Below, piece after piece: positions 52,001-64,000 of a stretch of DNA of 64,000 bases. A program made the position numbers and the translations under genes. The notes beneath the pieces are model-generated. The model was not told where the DNA came from, did not search any database, and saw only the letters and a list, made by a program, of their open reading frames with translations. The stretch's first letter is position 1. Each line of letters starts with the position of its first letter. Origin of the DNA: Mesaphorura yosii (Eukaryota; Arthropoda; Collembola; Poduromorpha; Tullbergiidae); the NCBI GenBank assembly GCA_009869945.1, contig WIXG01000182.1, positions 93,321-157,320 on the forward strand, in the 5' to 3' direction.

Positions 52001-52784
52001 TATTCTTTGCCGTCAAGCCTGCAGAATTGGTGGTCACCGGACTCGTGTTGCCACGCCAGAACTTTCGATCTGACCGGCATTGTGCTTCTAAACCTAACAG
52101 GATAAATCGCTGACATTAGCCGTGAAATGCGTTCGTGTTGGGAATGCATGTTCGTGCCAATTCCGTGTATTCTGACTTTCGGTTGGAATCGCGAGCCGTG
52201 TGTAGTTGTCATGCCACAGCTTAATGTCAAGTAATTTGCAAGCATTAAACACGCGCATATAGTTTGCATTCTTTCCTCGCATTTCTTACAGGAGTTTATA
52301 GTCCTATAATAATCCCAGTTCAGGAAAGTGAAGCAGTTAACGAGCATTTGCAATGCTATTTTTCATATGCTGAGCCCAATGTGTTTATTATGCAAGTATG
52401 CAATGTATGCTGCACTGACGACAATGAAAGAATAAAAACTACGCCATTAAAATATCTGAAGACTTGTCATTTGTATTCACTTCTCTTCCCGTTTAGTTTT
52501 GAGTCGGAGTTGCAGTTTGATGACAAATCAAGTCGAAAGTCAAACTTGCCAAGTGTCCTACTTGAAAGACAGAAATAAGCTTCGTTGTTCATTTCCTTCT
52601 AATTTCACTCGTACTTACATCTGCAGTGTTGTGGCAGTGACAACGGCCAGCGGGCCCAGCTGAACGTATGCAATGATCGATTCATCGATCATTAGTTGAG
52701 TAAGTCCATAAAAATAGTCCTCCTCACCAGCACAACATGGAGAAGTCGCTCTGATTTGTTTTTTCTTCTCCTCCGTCAGGCAAA
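49039..52784. other. Gene-poor stretch of 3.7 kb
   Basis: Within it, 50714-51481 shows coding-like pieces on the plus strand. These are an ATG-led start (50714) ending at a GTAAATG donor, a Pro-, Ser- and Lys-rich stretch (about 50940-51153) and a Lys- and Ser-rich frame (51167-51481, contains KSESRSPSQS). They could belong to a small low-complexity gene, but no splice model closes cleanly. The rest shows only short unsupported frames. Confidence 0.3.
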
Positions 52785-54545
52785 ATGTTGACTCTGCTTC
52801 GCTGGAGCCATTGCTGGTGGTTGTGCCTCGCTCTTCTTGTGATGCCATCTGCACAGTCTGACGTCTCTGAAGTTATTTCCCGCCATCACCACGATTATGC
52901 CTCGGATGAAGAAATCTACTCGAATTCAAGCAGCGTCGACAGCCGCCAAGAGTGCTACGACACCTCACCGCGGCGTCGCTCAACCAGTCTCGTTTACACC
53001 TACGACCTTGTCATCGACTGGGGATACGCGGCGCCCGATAACTTCAATCAACGAGCCATCCTAATCAACGGCCAGTTTCCAGGTCCTGAAATCGTGGCCA
53101 ACCCGCATTCGACGCTCGTCATCAACGTGCACAACAAGTTGGACAAAGGATTCACCCTCCACATGCATGGGATTTACCAGACTGGGACCATCAGCTCGGA
53201 CGGAGTCCCACACGTTACTCAATACGTGATACCGCCATGTGGATCATACAAACATGTCACCTTCATCGGAAATCAAGCTGGAACCTTTTTGTACCACGCA
53301 CACACTGGCTACGACGCGGTGTGGGCATTTGGAGCATTGATTCTCAAGGATCCAGCCGAAGTTCAACAGTATCCTTCGTACCAGTACGACTACGAGAAGA
53401 CGATCATCTTGTCACAGTGCTTTCATGTCTTTGTGCTTGATATTGAGAACGGCGTGACAGGAACGCCGTTCCTAGACGTGCCGGACACAGATTCACTTCT
53501 CATAAATGGTAAATCGTGGGGACGCTGGGCTTCCAACAATGGTGGAAGCGGAGGCTACGAGGTCATTCGCGTACGGCAAAACAAGAAGTATCGCCTACGC
53601 CTGATTGGCTTTGGGATCGACTCAATGATCTCATTCGCCATAAAGTACCATAAATTGAAGGTAATCGAAGTGGACGGAATTCTTGTTGCGCCTTTCATCG
53701 TCTCGCGCCTGCAAATCAACACCGCTCAGCGTTACTCTGTCATCGTCGAGACAAATCTACCCGTGGACAATTACGAGGTCATTACCGAAATGGTGCCTGG
53801 ACCCGGACCGAGGAACGGTTTCGGGATTTTCCATTATCAAGGAGCACCGTCCCCCGGAAATCTTCGCCGACACCCGCGTGAGGGACAGACGAGGGAGCGA
53901 GAAGTTATCCAGTGGCCAATTTCCAAAGTGCATCCAAGTCCGTATATTCATCAACCCGTCGTGTACCCGATCCCGGCATATGTAGACAAAGAAATTGTGA
54001 TAATGTCTCATGAAGTCACCCAGCCTGACGGCCATGTCTTCTTTGACATCAACGGAGTGCATTTCGTGGACGACGCCGTTCCCCTGCTGCTGCAACTTCG
54101 TGCAGGGATCACACTCACTAATCAGGAGCCACACGTGTTTCAGATCCACTCAGGCAATTCGGTACAGATCGTGTTCCAGAACTTGTACTCCAGCGAACAG
54201 GAATGCGAGCAGCATCCGTGGCATATGCACGGTCATTCCTTTTACGTCGTTGGTCACGGACCGAACGAGTACAACAGCACGAGAGATGCGGCGCTGATTG
54301 AGCACAACGTTCGCACTGGACGGCTTGCTTTGCGTGACGTCACAACGCTGTACGCTGATCAGTCACCACCGGACTCAAATAACGCGACGGGAACGCCGTG
54401 TGGCTGGCTGGCGATACGGTTCCGAGCGAATAACCCCGGATTCTGGCTCGTGCATTGCCACCTCGTCGCGCATCAACTCATGGGCAAGAAATTCACGCTG
54501 TACGAGCATACTAATGAGGACAAGTTACTGACTGGGAGCATTTAA
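52785..54545 (+). CDS. Laccase-like multicopper oxidase, intronless
   Basis: A single exon encodes 586 aa with a signal peptide (residues 1-25), an acidic and His-rich spacer and three cupredoxin domains. All four copper motifs are present: HMH at about residues 126-128, HAH at 171-173, HPWHMHGH at about 477-484 and HCHLVAHQLM at 557-566. The first domain reads NGQFPGPEI and SSDGVPHVTQ, the style of plant and fungal laccases and ascorbate oxidases. Such enzymes oxidise phenols, amines or metals while reducing oxygen to water. In animals laccases often tan cuticle, but those genes normally have introns and a longer Cys-rich N-terminus. The lack of introns in an intron-rich setting suggests retroposition or horizontal transfer. 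Confidence 0.93.
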   Translation: MLTLLRWSHCWWLCLALLVMPSAQSDVSEVISRHHHDYASDEEIYSNSSSVDSRQECYDTSPRRRSTSLVYTYDLVIDWGYAAPDNFNQRAILINGQFPGPEIVANPHSTLVINVHNKLDKGFTLHMHGIYQTGTISSDGVPHVTQYVIPPCGSYKHVTFIGNQAGTFLYHAHTGYDAVWAFGALILKDPAEVQQYPSYQYDYEKTIILSQCFHVFVLDIENGVTGTPFLDVPDTDSLLINGKSWGRWASNNGGSGGYEVIRVRQNKKYRLRLIGFGIDSMISFAIKYHKLKVIEVDGILVAPFIVSRLQINTAQRYSVIVETNLPVDNYEVITEMVPGPGPRNGFGIFHYQGAPSPGNLRRHPREGQTREREVIQWPISKVHPSPYIHQPVVYPIPAYVDKEIVIMSHEVTQPDGHVFFDINGVHFVDDAVPLLLQLRAGITLTNQEPHVFQIHSGNSVQIVFQNLYSSEQECEQHPWHMHGHSFYVVGHGPNEYNSTRDAALIEHNVRTGRLALRDVTTLYADQSPPDSNNATGTPCGWLAIRFRANNPGFWLVHCHLVAHQLMGKKFTLYEHTNEDKLLTGSI

Positions 54546-54602
54546 TTTTAATTTGAACGAATTTGATTCGATTCTTGGCAATATTGTAATTAAATGGCAC
54601 TT

Positions 54603-55342
54603 TTATATTATTTGAGCTAATTCATGGTGAACGTTGTCTTCACTATCGCCATTATTGTCCTCTTCATGCTCTTCTTCCATTGTTGCCACTGTGCCTGGAA
54701 TGGCGGAGTACTCCACCGGAGGCAATTCTTTATCTGAGTCGAGTCGGCTGCCAATTCTGGGCCCAGTTCCCGAGCCCCCACTCATGGAATGAGGGCATTT
54801 GACGCAACGTCGGATGAAAAGCACGATTCCGATAGTCGCAAAGAAGGATAGCGAGAGCGTGAAAAAGAGCCAAATGTCTTTCTTCTTCTTGTGATACACA
54901 AGTAGCTTTGGGCCAGTGCTCATGCTTCGACCATACAGATTCACCGGAGTCGAGTTTAAAACTTGATCCAGACCCTCGTCTACACCGTCGAAGTCGTAAT
55001 TGATGTCTTCCCCGAAGAGCATCGTGGGAGTTGGTGTCTTTACAGGGGGGCGGTCAAAATCTGTATCACGTTTTCGGCTTCTCAGAGTTCGTGCCCGTGG
55101 CACCACCAATTCAGACTGAAACTTGGCGTATGAAATTCTTCTGCGTTTGCGCTTCGAACTATGGCGTGTTCGCTGAGATTGGCCATATGAGTCTATTGTG
55201 GATAAGGCTTCAAAATGTTGGACGGATAGTTTCACTGTTTGTGGTCGAGAAGGCCGCAATGATGGAATGGATGGATTTTTGTTGACTGTACTCAAGTTCT
55301 TCAAGGTGGGAATTGGATGTGAGAATGTGACATTCTCAAGTT
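54603..55342 (-). CDS. Last exon of an unrecognised single-pass membrane protein (5' part missing)
   Basis: A terminal exon (55342-54603) starts after TTTTTTTCAG and is open for 245 codons to TAA. It needs one more base from an upstream exon, which was not found. The product has a basic patch (SSKRKRRR), an acidic stretch, then a membrane segment (IWLFFTLSLSFFATIGIVLFI). A short cytosolic tail follows, with Gly/Ser and a very acidic end (EEEHEEDNNGDSEDN). No family was recognised. The frame lies tail to tail with the laccase, 57 bases apart. Confidence 0.6.
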
Positions 55343-57216
55343 CTGAAAAAAACTTTATTTGAGTAAACCTCCAGTAAACTTGTCTGTCGCCGTCATATTA
55401 AAGTAAAAAATAAGATTTCTCAGATGGAATCGTATTCTGTGCATCTTCGATTGGATTGAAGGATTGTGTCCTTGCTTTGTATTTAGTCCTAAACCAACTA
55501 CCAAACCCACCCGGCATAAATCTTCGAATGAAAATCAATATTGCTGGGAACTTAATGTCTACAATTACAGTCTACTTCCTACTCGGCTGTCGTTTACTGA
55601 CATGAGCTCACGAAGCCATAAATCGATAGCTCCGGTTTATTATTTTAAAAGTTTCGTCTTTTTATTTGCTCAAAGGCAGGGAACTTGTTCGAATTCGAGC
55701 TATTAAGTCAATACGGGTGAATCAATAAATTATGAGTTCCCAATTCATAGCTTGAAAAGAAAGCCGCCTGCAATTCGTGATAGTAGTAATTGAATTAACA
55801 CACGACTCGTTTCGCATAGGTTGACATTTCACCCAATTTTATTTGCCCACGGACGACGACGCCGTGCACGCAACAATCTTAACTGCCTTTCACAGCGGGC
55901 ACGGACGCTATGAGCATGATAAGATACAGGAAATGCTTTTAAGTTATCTTACCCAGGTTAATTGCAGTCTCAACTGCGTTCCCCACATTTTGCCACCACC
56001 GCGAAGGAGTGAGAACCAGTGCAACTGCCACAAGCAGAAGTGAATCAAATATGTGAGTGTACATTGTGGCAGATCTGGGCGGACATTGCATTTTCACTCA
56101 CAACACAATTGCACCAAGAAATTGCAATTAATTGACTTAATGCTATGTAACGTGATTAAAAGTACAACTCTCCACCGGTTTCGTTTACCATCGTCACGTT
56201 ACTGGATGTTTTTGCTTGAGTGGAAATTGCCAGTATGGAGCAACTTTGCTCGGCTCCAGTCAGGCCGAGTCTACACATTGATGCTAAAGTCAATCCAATC
56301 AAGTGCGGAATTGTGGAATGTCAATCATCCTCTTGCAATACGGCAGGAAATGGACAATAGACAGCAAGATTGCATACTACGCTCGAGACACATGCCTTAG
56401 CTTGGCTGTCTTGTGGGCTGCGGTTCTGGGGCGTCTGGGCTCTAGAATCCATCACAACAAAATATGAAGCCAAAGCATAGCGTGTTGAGTGGAATGTCTA
56501 GAAGAGACTGGCACAATTTATGGCTCCCAAATGTCAATACTTCATGCATATTAGCTCATTAACCCAATTAGAGCACAGTCAATATACAGCGACGGCAAGT
56601 TGGTTCTCGAAGCCACGAAAAAGAGGCGTAAGTGCACGATTAATTTAATTGGATGGTAGTATAGAGTTAACAGCTAGAATATTGAACTGCGTACGAATTC
56701 ACACAATTCACGCAATAGCAAAGGCTGAATTGACTTTCCCTTTGTTGCTTTGTTTTGCAGCTTCCTCGCCTTGCGTTTCTACTGTTCGCGTATACCTTAA
56801 TGCACTTACTGGAGCCTCAAACTACAAAGCTGTAGTTGAATTTTTTACGCGGAATTTTGTTTCAAGCGGCTTCAACGGTTGATAACGGCTTTGTTTCGTT
56901 TCACTTTCCCTGCATTACCATTTATGTGTTCCTGAGTCTGCCGAGGTAAAAGCAACAATCGACAAAAGTAGCTAATTTTAATTGGATTTGTGAGTTAAAC
57001 GAACGTTTACGAATCGAGGTAAGTTATAACACTCTTACCAGTTTATACCAGTACCGGGTTTTTGGAGGAAAAGGCGGACTGAAAGTGACTTAGCTTGAAC
57101 GGTGATTTAATAGATCCCATCGCGCTACAACGAACCTTCATTCACCACAGCGGCGAGCTAAGGATTAGGATCGGTTAATTGTTGGACATTGACTAAAGAA
57201 TCGGGCAAGTGTCGAC
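55343..57216. other. Intergenic gap of 1.9 kb
   Basis: It should contain the missing 5' exon or exons of the membrane protein (minus) and the NCAPD2 promoter. No credible exon was recognised; frames such as 56053-56400 lack support. Confidence 0.4.
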
Positions 57217-60200
57217 ATGGAGGAGAACGTAATTATAGATTTCTTAGCCTGCCACGAGTTACGTCCTTTGATTGACAGCGTTGAACCACGAGAGGAGCAT
57301 CATTACGTTGCAGGTAAGTCGAACATCGTCAGTCGTTAACGAACTCAGAGCAACCTTTGATCGTGCTGATTTATTAACAGGACTTAAGCAAGAAATCGAG
57401 AGTAATGGAACTCAAGCGCTCTTTACAAGATATTCGCCAATTCTTAAAATGCTCGAAAGATGCTCTCAGACGAAAGCAATTGTCACAACTACTATTTTGG
57501 ACATTCTGCACATCGGTAAGCGCCACGCTACACCTCTCGATTTAAGTTTTACAAACGACAGACTATTAATTATATGGCTGATAGGATGGACCCGTCTCGT
57601 AACTATATTCAAGAGGATTGACGGGAAGTACAAGGAGGTGGATGCCGATGATCTGGTTGAGCATCGTAAGACCTTAGCCATGCTGTTTTTCCTCACTTAT
57701 CGAGCAGTAATGGAAATTGAGAACTATCGTTACGGCGAAGTTCAGCAAAAGTTCCTGCGGACTATGACAGAGGTTAACGGAAGTTCCAAAGGAATAGCAT
57801 GTAAATGAAGGTATGAAAGTTATACTCACTTGAAATAATTCTCTTTACAGAAAAGGAAAGGACAGTCGACCGCTGGTCATTTTCCTTACTGGCCTGACTA
57901 CAGGGTGAAACTACTCAAATCCTGTCTCGCAGTAATAAGTTGCGATTTAAATGCGTTCTGGGGAAACCATGAACCTGAAACTGGGTCCGGCTTCCTAAGG
58001 TAGGAATGATCTGATTTGAAATTTAATCTGTCAGGACTAAATGTGTTTTGTTGCAGATGCGTTCTTCTGTTCTCAATGATTGTTCTCCGACAGTCATCGA
58101 AAGATATAACTCGTGATGACGAACTGGCCAGTACACTTAATGAGATATTGGGACTGTTAGCTACAAAGTACGGCGAAGAGCAAAGCATTCTATCTCGCTT
58201 GGCTCCGGTAACTTTGCACAATGTTTCAAATGTTAAACAAATTAGCCTTTCATTCTCCTAATCAAGGTCTTATAATAACCTAGATCATTAAAGAAGGTGA
58301 AGATGCTGCCAAAGCCGTCACTGGAGTTCTCATCAGCCTTACAAACAATTTTGGTCGAGATATGGTGATCTTCACTGCTGTGAAAGACGTTCTTGACTTG
58401 TATTCTGAAAACTTGTCGAAGGAGTCCACAACTGATAAGAGTCTTGGCGTCTTTCTCCAAGAAATTACCCACGTTAACCCAAAAGCTATCATCAAGTGCC
58501 TTCCTCTGATATGCGAGTTTTTGGAAGCTGAGGTAAATTGAGAAATTGACTTCAAATTGTCAATATGATACTTAATCATTTTAACAAAAACCTTGTAGTC
58601 GTTCGGAGTAAGAGGCTCTGTACTGACCATTTGCACTGAGCTCCTAATATGGTCCAAGAAGCACGAGGCTGAAACGGATCTGCAGCTTCGGGGCGAACTT
58701 CTAGATACAATCTTGGGTCACCTCCTAGATGGAAATGCACATGTCAGAAGCAAAGTGAGTGTTACCAACATTTTTTGAGATGCTATGATGCGTTGGAATT
58801 GTTATAATGCCATCGAATTTTCATCATTCCAGGTAATACAATTGTTGACAAGATTGATAAAAGAAGAACATTTATATACATTTGAGACACTAAGATCAAC
58901 TGAAGAGCTCCAGAAAAGAGTTTTCGACAAGACTCCAACAGCTCGAAAACATGCGATAACATTTTTCTCTGAAATAGTAAAAGCTGACCCAACGTTGGCT
59001 AAGGTAAACCTGAAACTTTCCCAAAACAAGTTAATATCCTCAAGAATATTAAACCTAAAGTTCTAACAATCATTCATTCTAAAGTTCGTACCCAGTGCCT
59101 GGGAGCAGAATGTACGCAAGAATAGAAAAGAGTTGGTGCGTCTTCTCGTGAAGGATCTTCAGAGTCAAGAATTGGAACTAAAGGTGGCAGTGGGTGAATT
59201 TCTGCGTGAAATCGAGACGGGGTACCGAGTCCCTCGCATCCAAATGCAGGCAAGACAATGCAAATTATTTCTCATTTGCACGATTAGCATTCAGAAATCA
59301 AATTGGGCTATCTTCTTCAGGACCCTGGCGAAGCAATAGTGAAAATCACTGAACTCCTTACTGTTAAGGATTACTGGGAGGCTTGCGAGTACATGTACAA
59401 TGCCATTGAAAAATTCAAGCATGACGAGATGTTCCAGTAAGTCCTCCTCCTTGGAGCTATTCTTAATTGTTTTCGTCAGCTACTAATTATTTTTGTTCGT
59501 TAACTAGATTAACCTTAGTTTTGGGCACGTTCGAGATGTACATTCGATTCTTTAAGAACTTGCTCAAAGTGGAAGCACAGGTGGAAGAGAACGAGTTAGA
59601 AGACGGAGACTTAGTCGAGCCTGACGTGGCGAAACACCAGAGAACGATAGTTGATTATTATGAGGTTAGTCAGTTCTTGTTTAGTTAGTTCAGACACGAA
59701 TCACGATAAACCACTTAAAGAATTTCTATTCAATTTGATTTAGCTTAAATGTGGAATGAATGCGATCATATTCGATTTGATACCCAAACTGGCTCGTCTT
59801 TTGGACAGCGGAAATGAAAACGATCGAAACGAAGTGATCTCCTTCTACGCTGAACTTGTTGAATGCCATTACGAGCCAGACGAGGCGATGCTGAAGTGTG
59901 TTCTGGAGTCAGTCCGACACATTGATGGCAAAACTATGACGTCTCAAGTTGAGTCAGTTTGTGCGATCATTTTCCGTGGAATTGATAATAACAGGTACCA
60001 CCACCACGTATCTAATTGCTTTCCATTGCGCCTTCTTGTTTTCTTATTAGTTTTTGTTGACCTTTCAGTGAAAGAGATATGCTGAAACGTTTGGTTGAAT
60101 TAGCAAACAGTGCAGACATTTTACAAAGAGGATGCATCATGTATGTAGTCCGTGAACTTGTTAATGCGAGGAAGCTCAAATTGACAAACAGCATGCAAGT

Positions 60201-63200
60201 GAGTTCGAAACTTCAGGCCCTGGGCAGACGTTAAGAAGTACACGAACCTTAATAAGTTGAACTCTACAGATTTTGCTCGATGGATTTCGCTTGATAATTC
60301 CTGACTGGACTCAAGAACATAGCCGAGGGGCAATCTTTGTTCTAGGAATTTTAGGAGGGTGAGTAGCGAGAGTAACGACGTGTCGAGCCACTTGTGTGGG
60401 TTCTACCTACGATGTTGACAACAAAACTTTGCCTGCAATCGATCTTTCTGCATTCACAGTATGGACAAATCGCTATTGGAGAGCTGTTTGGATCTTCTCA
60501 TTGAGGAAGGGTTTGGAGCCCGAGGCTTTGAAGACATATACTTAATGAAAGCTGTCTGTGAGGCCATTTATATGATATGCCCTAAGTTTGACAAAAGTCG
60601 CACAAAAGAAGATCAGTACGTCGAAACGAAAAGGTAATTTATTCATACACGTTATACATGATATTCTTGCACGTTATACCCATGTTTCTACTAATACAGA
60701 TTTGATGCCGGGTACTTCCTGTTTGAGAAATTGCGCACCGTGATTCTTGACGGACTACGCCCAAAGAACAAGTTACCGGAGGATGGTTACGTGCGAGTGG
60801 CAGAAATGGCCATTCACATAATTTATGGACTTTGCATCGAGCCCAACGGGATAATAACAAAATTGATTAAGGACATTGGCGAAATCATATTTAAGCGACC
60901 GTTGGAAGAAGTCCCGAATGCCAACAATGTCGACGTGATGTCAGAAATCGGAACAGGCGAAAATGGCAACACAGAAGAGGCCACAGAGAGCCAGGGCACC
61001 CAAGACAGGCCTGAGTCGGTTCCTGGAACTGGGAGAGAAATAATGAGACCAAGACGAAAGTCAGTCAATCCGAGTGGGTTTGATGATATTCCTTTGTCGG
61101 AAAGCATACTCTACAGGTGAGTACAAGACTTTCTCTTATCTAGCTGTTCACCAATACTGAGAATGTTATCTACGTTTAACTTTTTCATCTGCGTACTGTG
61201 ATGTGATTATTGCAGATATGTAAGTATAATTCGGTTTCTACTTGGGGCTCACATCAACTTTTACGACAAAATGGTGACGACTGAATTAAAACGAAGGAAA
61301 GCAATTCTGAGATCCAAGTCAAAGAAGCCGAAAAGAATCAGCAAAGAAAAATCGCGTGCGAGCAGAGTGGATTCTACTGCTACTCCCCGACCATCTTTCG
61401 AGGAAAGCCGAGGATCGATTACTAATGGAGTCAGTCGTGAATCTGGCCCCGTTAATGCTTCCAGAAGAAGTGCATCCGTGTCTGTAAATGAGGCCGCTGC
61501 ATCAGAGGTCTGCGTCTTACGAGTAAAGTGATGTATACTATATGGAGACATTAGCTAAGAATTTGTATTAAATAACAGATGCACGAAATGCTTGGAAGTT
61601 CAACATACGATCCGGAAATGGATATGCTGCAGAATTATATTCACAAGATTTACGAAGCTGGATGTTTTAAAATGTACAAGACTCACGTCCTCTATTTGTG
61701 CAGAAGAATTAATGAATTCAAGTACTCCAAACTCAAATCTGGAATTATCTCCTGCCTGGGCAAAACTATGTCAGTCTGCCCGAAGAGCATGCTGGATTGT
61801 GAGCGCGTGAGTATGACAAATATTAAGCTTAGAGTATCAAAGAGGTGAAGTTTTTGCTTTTAAAATCTTGATAGACATTTCTGGATGCATGGAAAGACTC
61901 TGAAAGTCCAGAGGTTAAATGCGAGTTGATCAGAAGTTCTGTAATTCTCAACGTGCGTTTCCCGAGCCACATGGAGAGAATCAACGAATGCTTAATGCAG
62001 GGGTAGGAAGGCGTGTCGTCGTTCACATTCTTAATTTACAATCGATAATTTAAATTTTGTGTCCAGCCTGACTGATCCAGAAACCGTTGTTCGGATGGCC
62101 GCTCTTGATGCAATTACGTACTTGACATTGAAGGATTTAATGAAGACACGAGACCAGCTTGCTGATGCGTCGGTTTGTTTGCTGGACCCATGCACAGAAA
62201 TTCAAGGTAGTTATGAAATTACTTTTCTGGAATTTTAGAAAGCTCTTCAATCTTGCCCCTTTCCTCTAGAAATGGTCAAGCACTTCTTCAGCAAATGCAA
62301 CGAGAAACAGAATGCAATTCAAAATGCATTACCAGAAATATTGTCACGCTTAATTCAGCGATCTGACGTTGACCAAGTTCAATTGCAAGACATCATGAAG
62401 TAAGTTAAGAATTCAGTCGAAACTATTGAAACTGTCCAGCTGCCTGTAGTTTTATATGACGCCATGATTACTTTTTCAGGAACCTGTTAAGTTTTGTGAA
62501 ACCTGAGAAGCGAGCCGGTGGAAGCTTGGTTGACAAAATCACGGTCCTGTTCCAGAAAGCTACAGAAATCCGTTATTGTCAAGATCTCGCTTTTTGTCTC
62601 AAGCAATTCACTTACACTGAAAAGCAATTCAAATGTATAATTGATCATCTTCCACACTACGCGGACAAACTGGGTGACGACATAATGTACGAGTCTTTCA
62701 GAGCGATATTGGAAAATGCTCGCAAAAACTGCAAGCCAGAATACAGGGTAAATTGAATTAAGTCACATTCTTAAAGTACGTCAGCGTTAGTTCCCTAGGC
62801 ATTAACCATGTCCAATTTTCAGATCAAACTGGACGACTATGAGAAAGAATTGGAAGCTGCCCGAAGTACTTACCAGAATCAACAACGAATTATCAACAAC
62901 GTCCGGCGAAAGGAGGCCAAGGCACCTGCACATCGCAGCTCGGATTCTGATGATGACTCCGATTTTGAGCGGATAAATCATGTCCGCCCTGCAAATGCCA
63001 ATGAAAACAAGAACGGGAATGAAGACGGTGAAGAAATGGACGTGGATACCGATCAGCGAACTCCAGCGCGGCCAGCGATTCCACCTCCTCGTAGTGCTGC
63101 CAGGTTGAGGTTAAGAATTGGGAAGACTCCGCAAAAGAAAGCTGTCGCCCGCAGTCAAAATTCATCTGAAAGCGAGGATGACAGACCAGCTCGCAATCGC

Positions 63201-63584
63201 AATGCTCGAGCCCCTGCTTCTGCTACTAAGCTACCAGAAAGAGCAACAAGAAGGAACACACGCACCCGTCGAATATTGCCCAGCTCATCTTCCGAAGAAG
63301 AGGAAACAAATCATGACCGAAGACAAAATGGCAGAGGATCCAGTAACAATCAGGCGCATGTAGATGAAGAAAGTTCCGAGGAGGAGGAAGCACCACGTCG
63401 CCAAACTCGGAACTCGGCTGTCCCTGCCGGCAGAAGCAGGAGCCAGGTTCCACCTCCTCCACCGCAGGAAGACGAAACTTCGTCAGATGATAGCCAAGAC
63501 ATCTTGGGCGCCTCCGATGCAGAAAGTGAGAAAGAAAACCGAAATGTTGCCAACGAGCAAAGTACGGAAACTGAAAGTTCATAG
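57217..63584 (+). CDS. NCAPD2: Condensin complex subunit 1 (NCAPD2/CAP-D2)
   Basis: Twenty-three exons (57217-57313, 57381-57515, 57585-57796, 57851-57999, 58057-58207, 58284-58532, 58599-58754, 58833-59003, 59085-59249, 59321-59436, 59508-59664, 59744-59994, 60069-60198, 60270-60358, 60460-60633, 60700-61116, 61216-61522, 61579-61806, 61875-62002, 62067-62206, 62270-62399, 62480-62747, 62823-63584) encode about 1593 aa. The protein is a HEAT-repeat solenoid. The clearest match to CAP-D2 is near the end: SLVDKITVLFQKA, RYCQDLAFCLKQFTYTEK, YADKLGDDIMYESF and IKLDDYEKELEAA. The tail is disordered, with acidic Ser runs (SSEEEE) and basic patches, as in CAP-D2. It is a non-SMC subunit of condensin I that compacts mitotic chromosomes. 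The intron after exon 9 starts GCAAGA, and exon 3 may also end at a GC donor (alternative: GT at 57773). AATAAA is at 63687. Confidence 0.92.
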
Positions 63585-64000
63585 GCTTAAGCGGCATTTC
63601 CAGAGTTTCTTTCCACTTATTGTATTTCTCACCGTAAATGTACTTTAATCCTCACCACAGAAAATGTACTGCATTTTTCCGCAAAAAATAAATTTTGTCT
63701 CCCCATAAAGTTCACTTTTCTCATTAAAAAGCTATATTTAGCCACTGACATGACTCACTGGACGAAAGTACCGCGAGTAGAGCAAAAAGACGCAGCTACT
63801 ACTGCCAAGAAGGCGCTTTTGGTTCAATAAATATATATCTTTATGACCAATGTCAAATAATGTGGTCAACTTTTAAAATGCAGTCAAGTTGGATTTTGGG
63901 ACGGTCAAAGAATCTTTTTGGGGAGAAAGTAAGTATTTCTGCGGAGTGGTGAATTTGCGGAGGAATTTCAGTACTTTTGAGGTGGCTTAAAATACGAGCC
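63585..64000. other. NCAPD2 3' flank
   Basis: It holds the polyadenylation signal at 63687 and a second AATAAA near 63825. No further gene is visible before the window ends. Confidence 0.5.

Overview
This is eukaryotic nuclear DNA with about twenty recognisable genes. Most are split by short GT-AG introns, typically about 45-150 nt, and genes are packed tightly on both strands. The gene set is metazoan: SLC26A11, a peripherin-like tetraspanin, bestrophin, a high-affinity choline transporter, CERT-like START, C1GALT1 and ABHD12. Two insect-type gustatory-receptor-like genes carry the TYxxxxxQF signature, which points to an ecdysozoan invertebrate. Compact introns, moderate GC and an intronless laccase-like oxidase would fit a tardigrade, but the sequence alone does not prove it.

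Layout. 0-5.2 kb: two tandem LAPTM4-like membrane proteins (+) and a secreted alkaline phosphatase (+). 5.2-9.0 kb: a double-domain GT31 galactosyltransferase (-) facing away from a Star-like FkbM-domain membrane protein (+). 9.4-16.6 kb: mitochondrial ribosomal protein S18B, SLC26A11, a small membrane protein and a peripherin-like tetraspanin (all +). 16.9-27.1 kb: SRSF1 (-), a 270-bp hairpin repeat, a small secreted SH3-like protein (+), bestrophin (+) and the SR-protein kinase SRPK (+). 27.3-29.7 kb: a decayed cysteine-rich secreted-protein gene (-) and a small acidic/basic secreted protein (-). 31.1-38.8 kb: a PCMT with a predicted signal peptide (-), an M17 aminopeptidase (-) and a CERT-type START protein (-). 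40.9-48.8 kb: choline transporter CHT1 (-), two gustatory-receptor-like genes of which one is broken (-), and ABHD12 (-). 52.8-55.3 kb: an intronless multicopper oxidase (+) and the last exon of a single-pass membrane protein (-). 57.2-63.6 kb: condensin subunit NCAPD2 in 23 exons (+).

Functional links are loose, as expected for animal DNA. SRSF1 and SRPK, a splicing factor and the kinase family that phosphorylates its RS domain, lie 5.5 kb apart. Several genes act at the membrane or in the secretory pathway.

Exon models were built by hand from splice sites, reading phase and family resemblance. Unless an entry says otherwise, every internal junction closes in phase. No database search was run.
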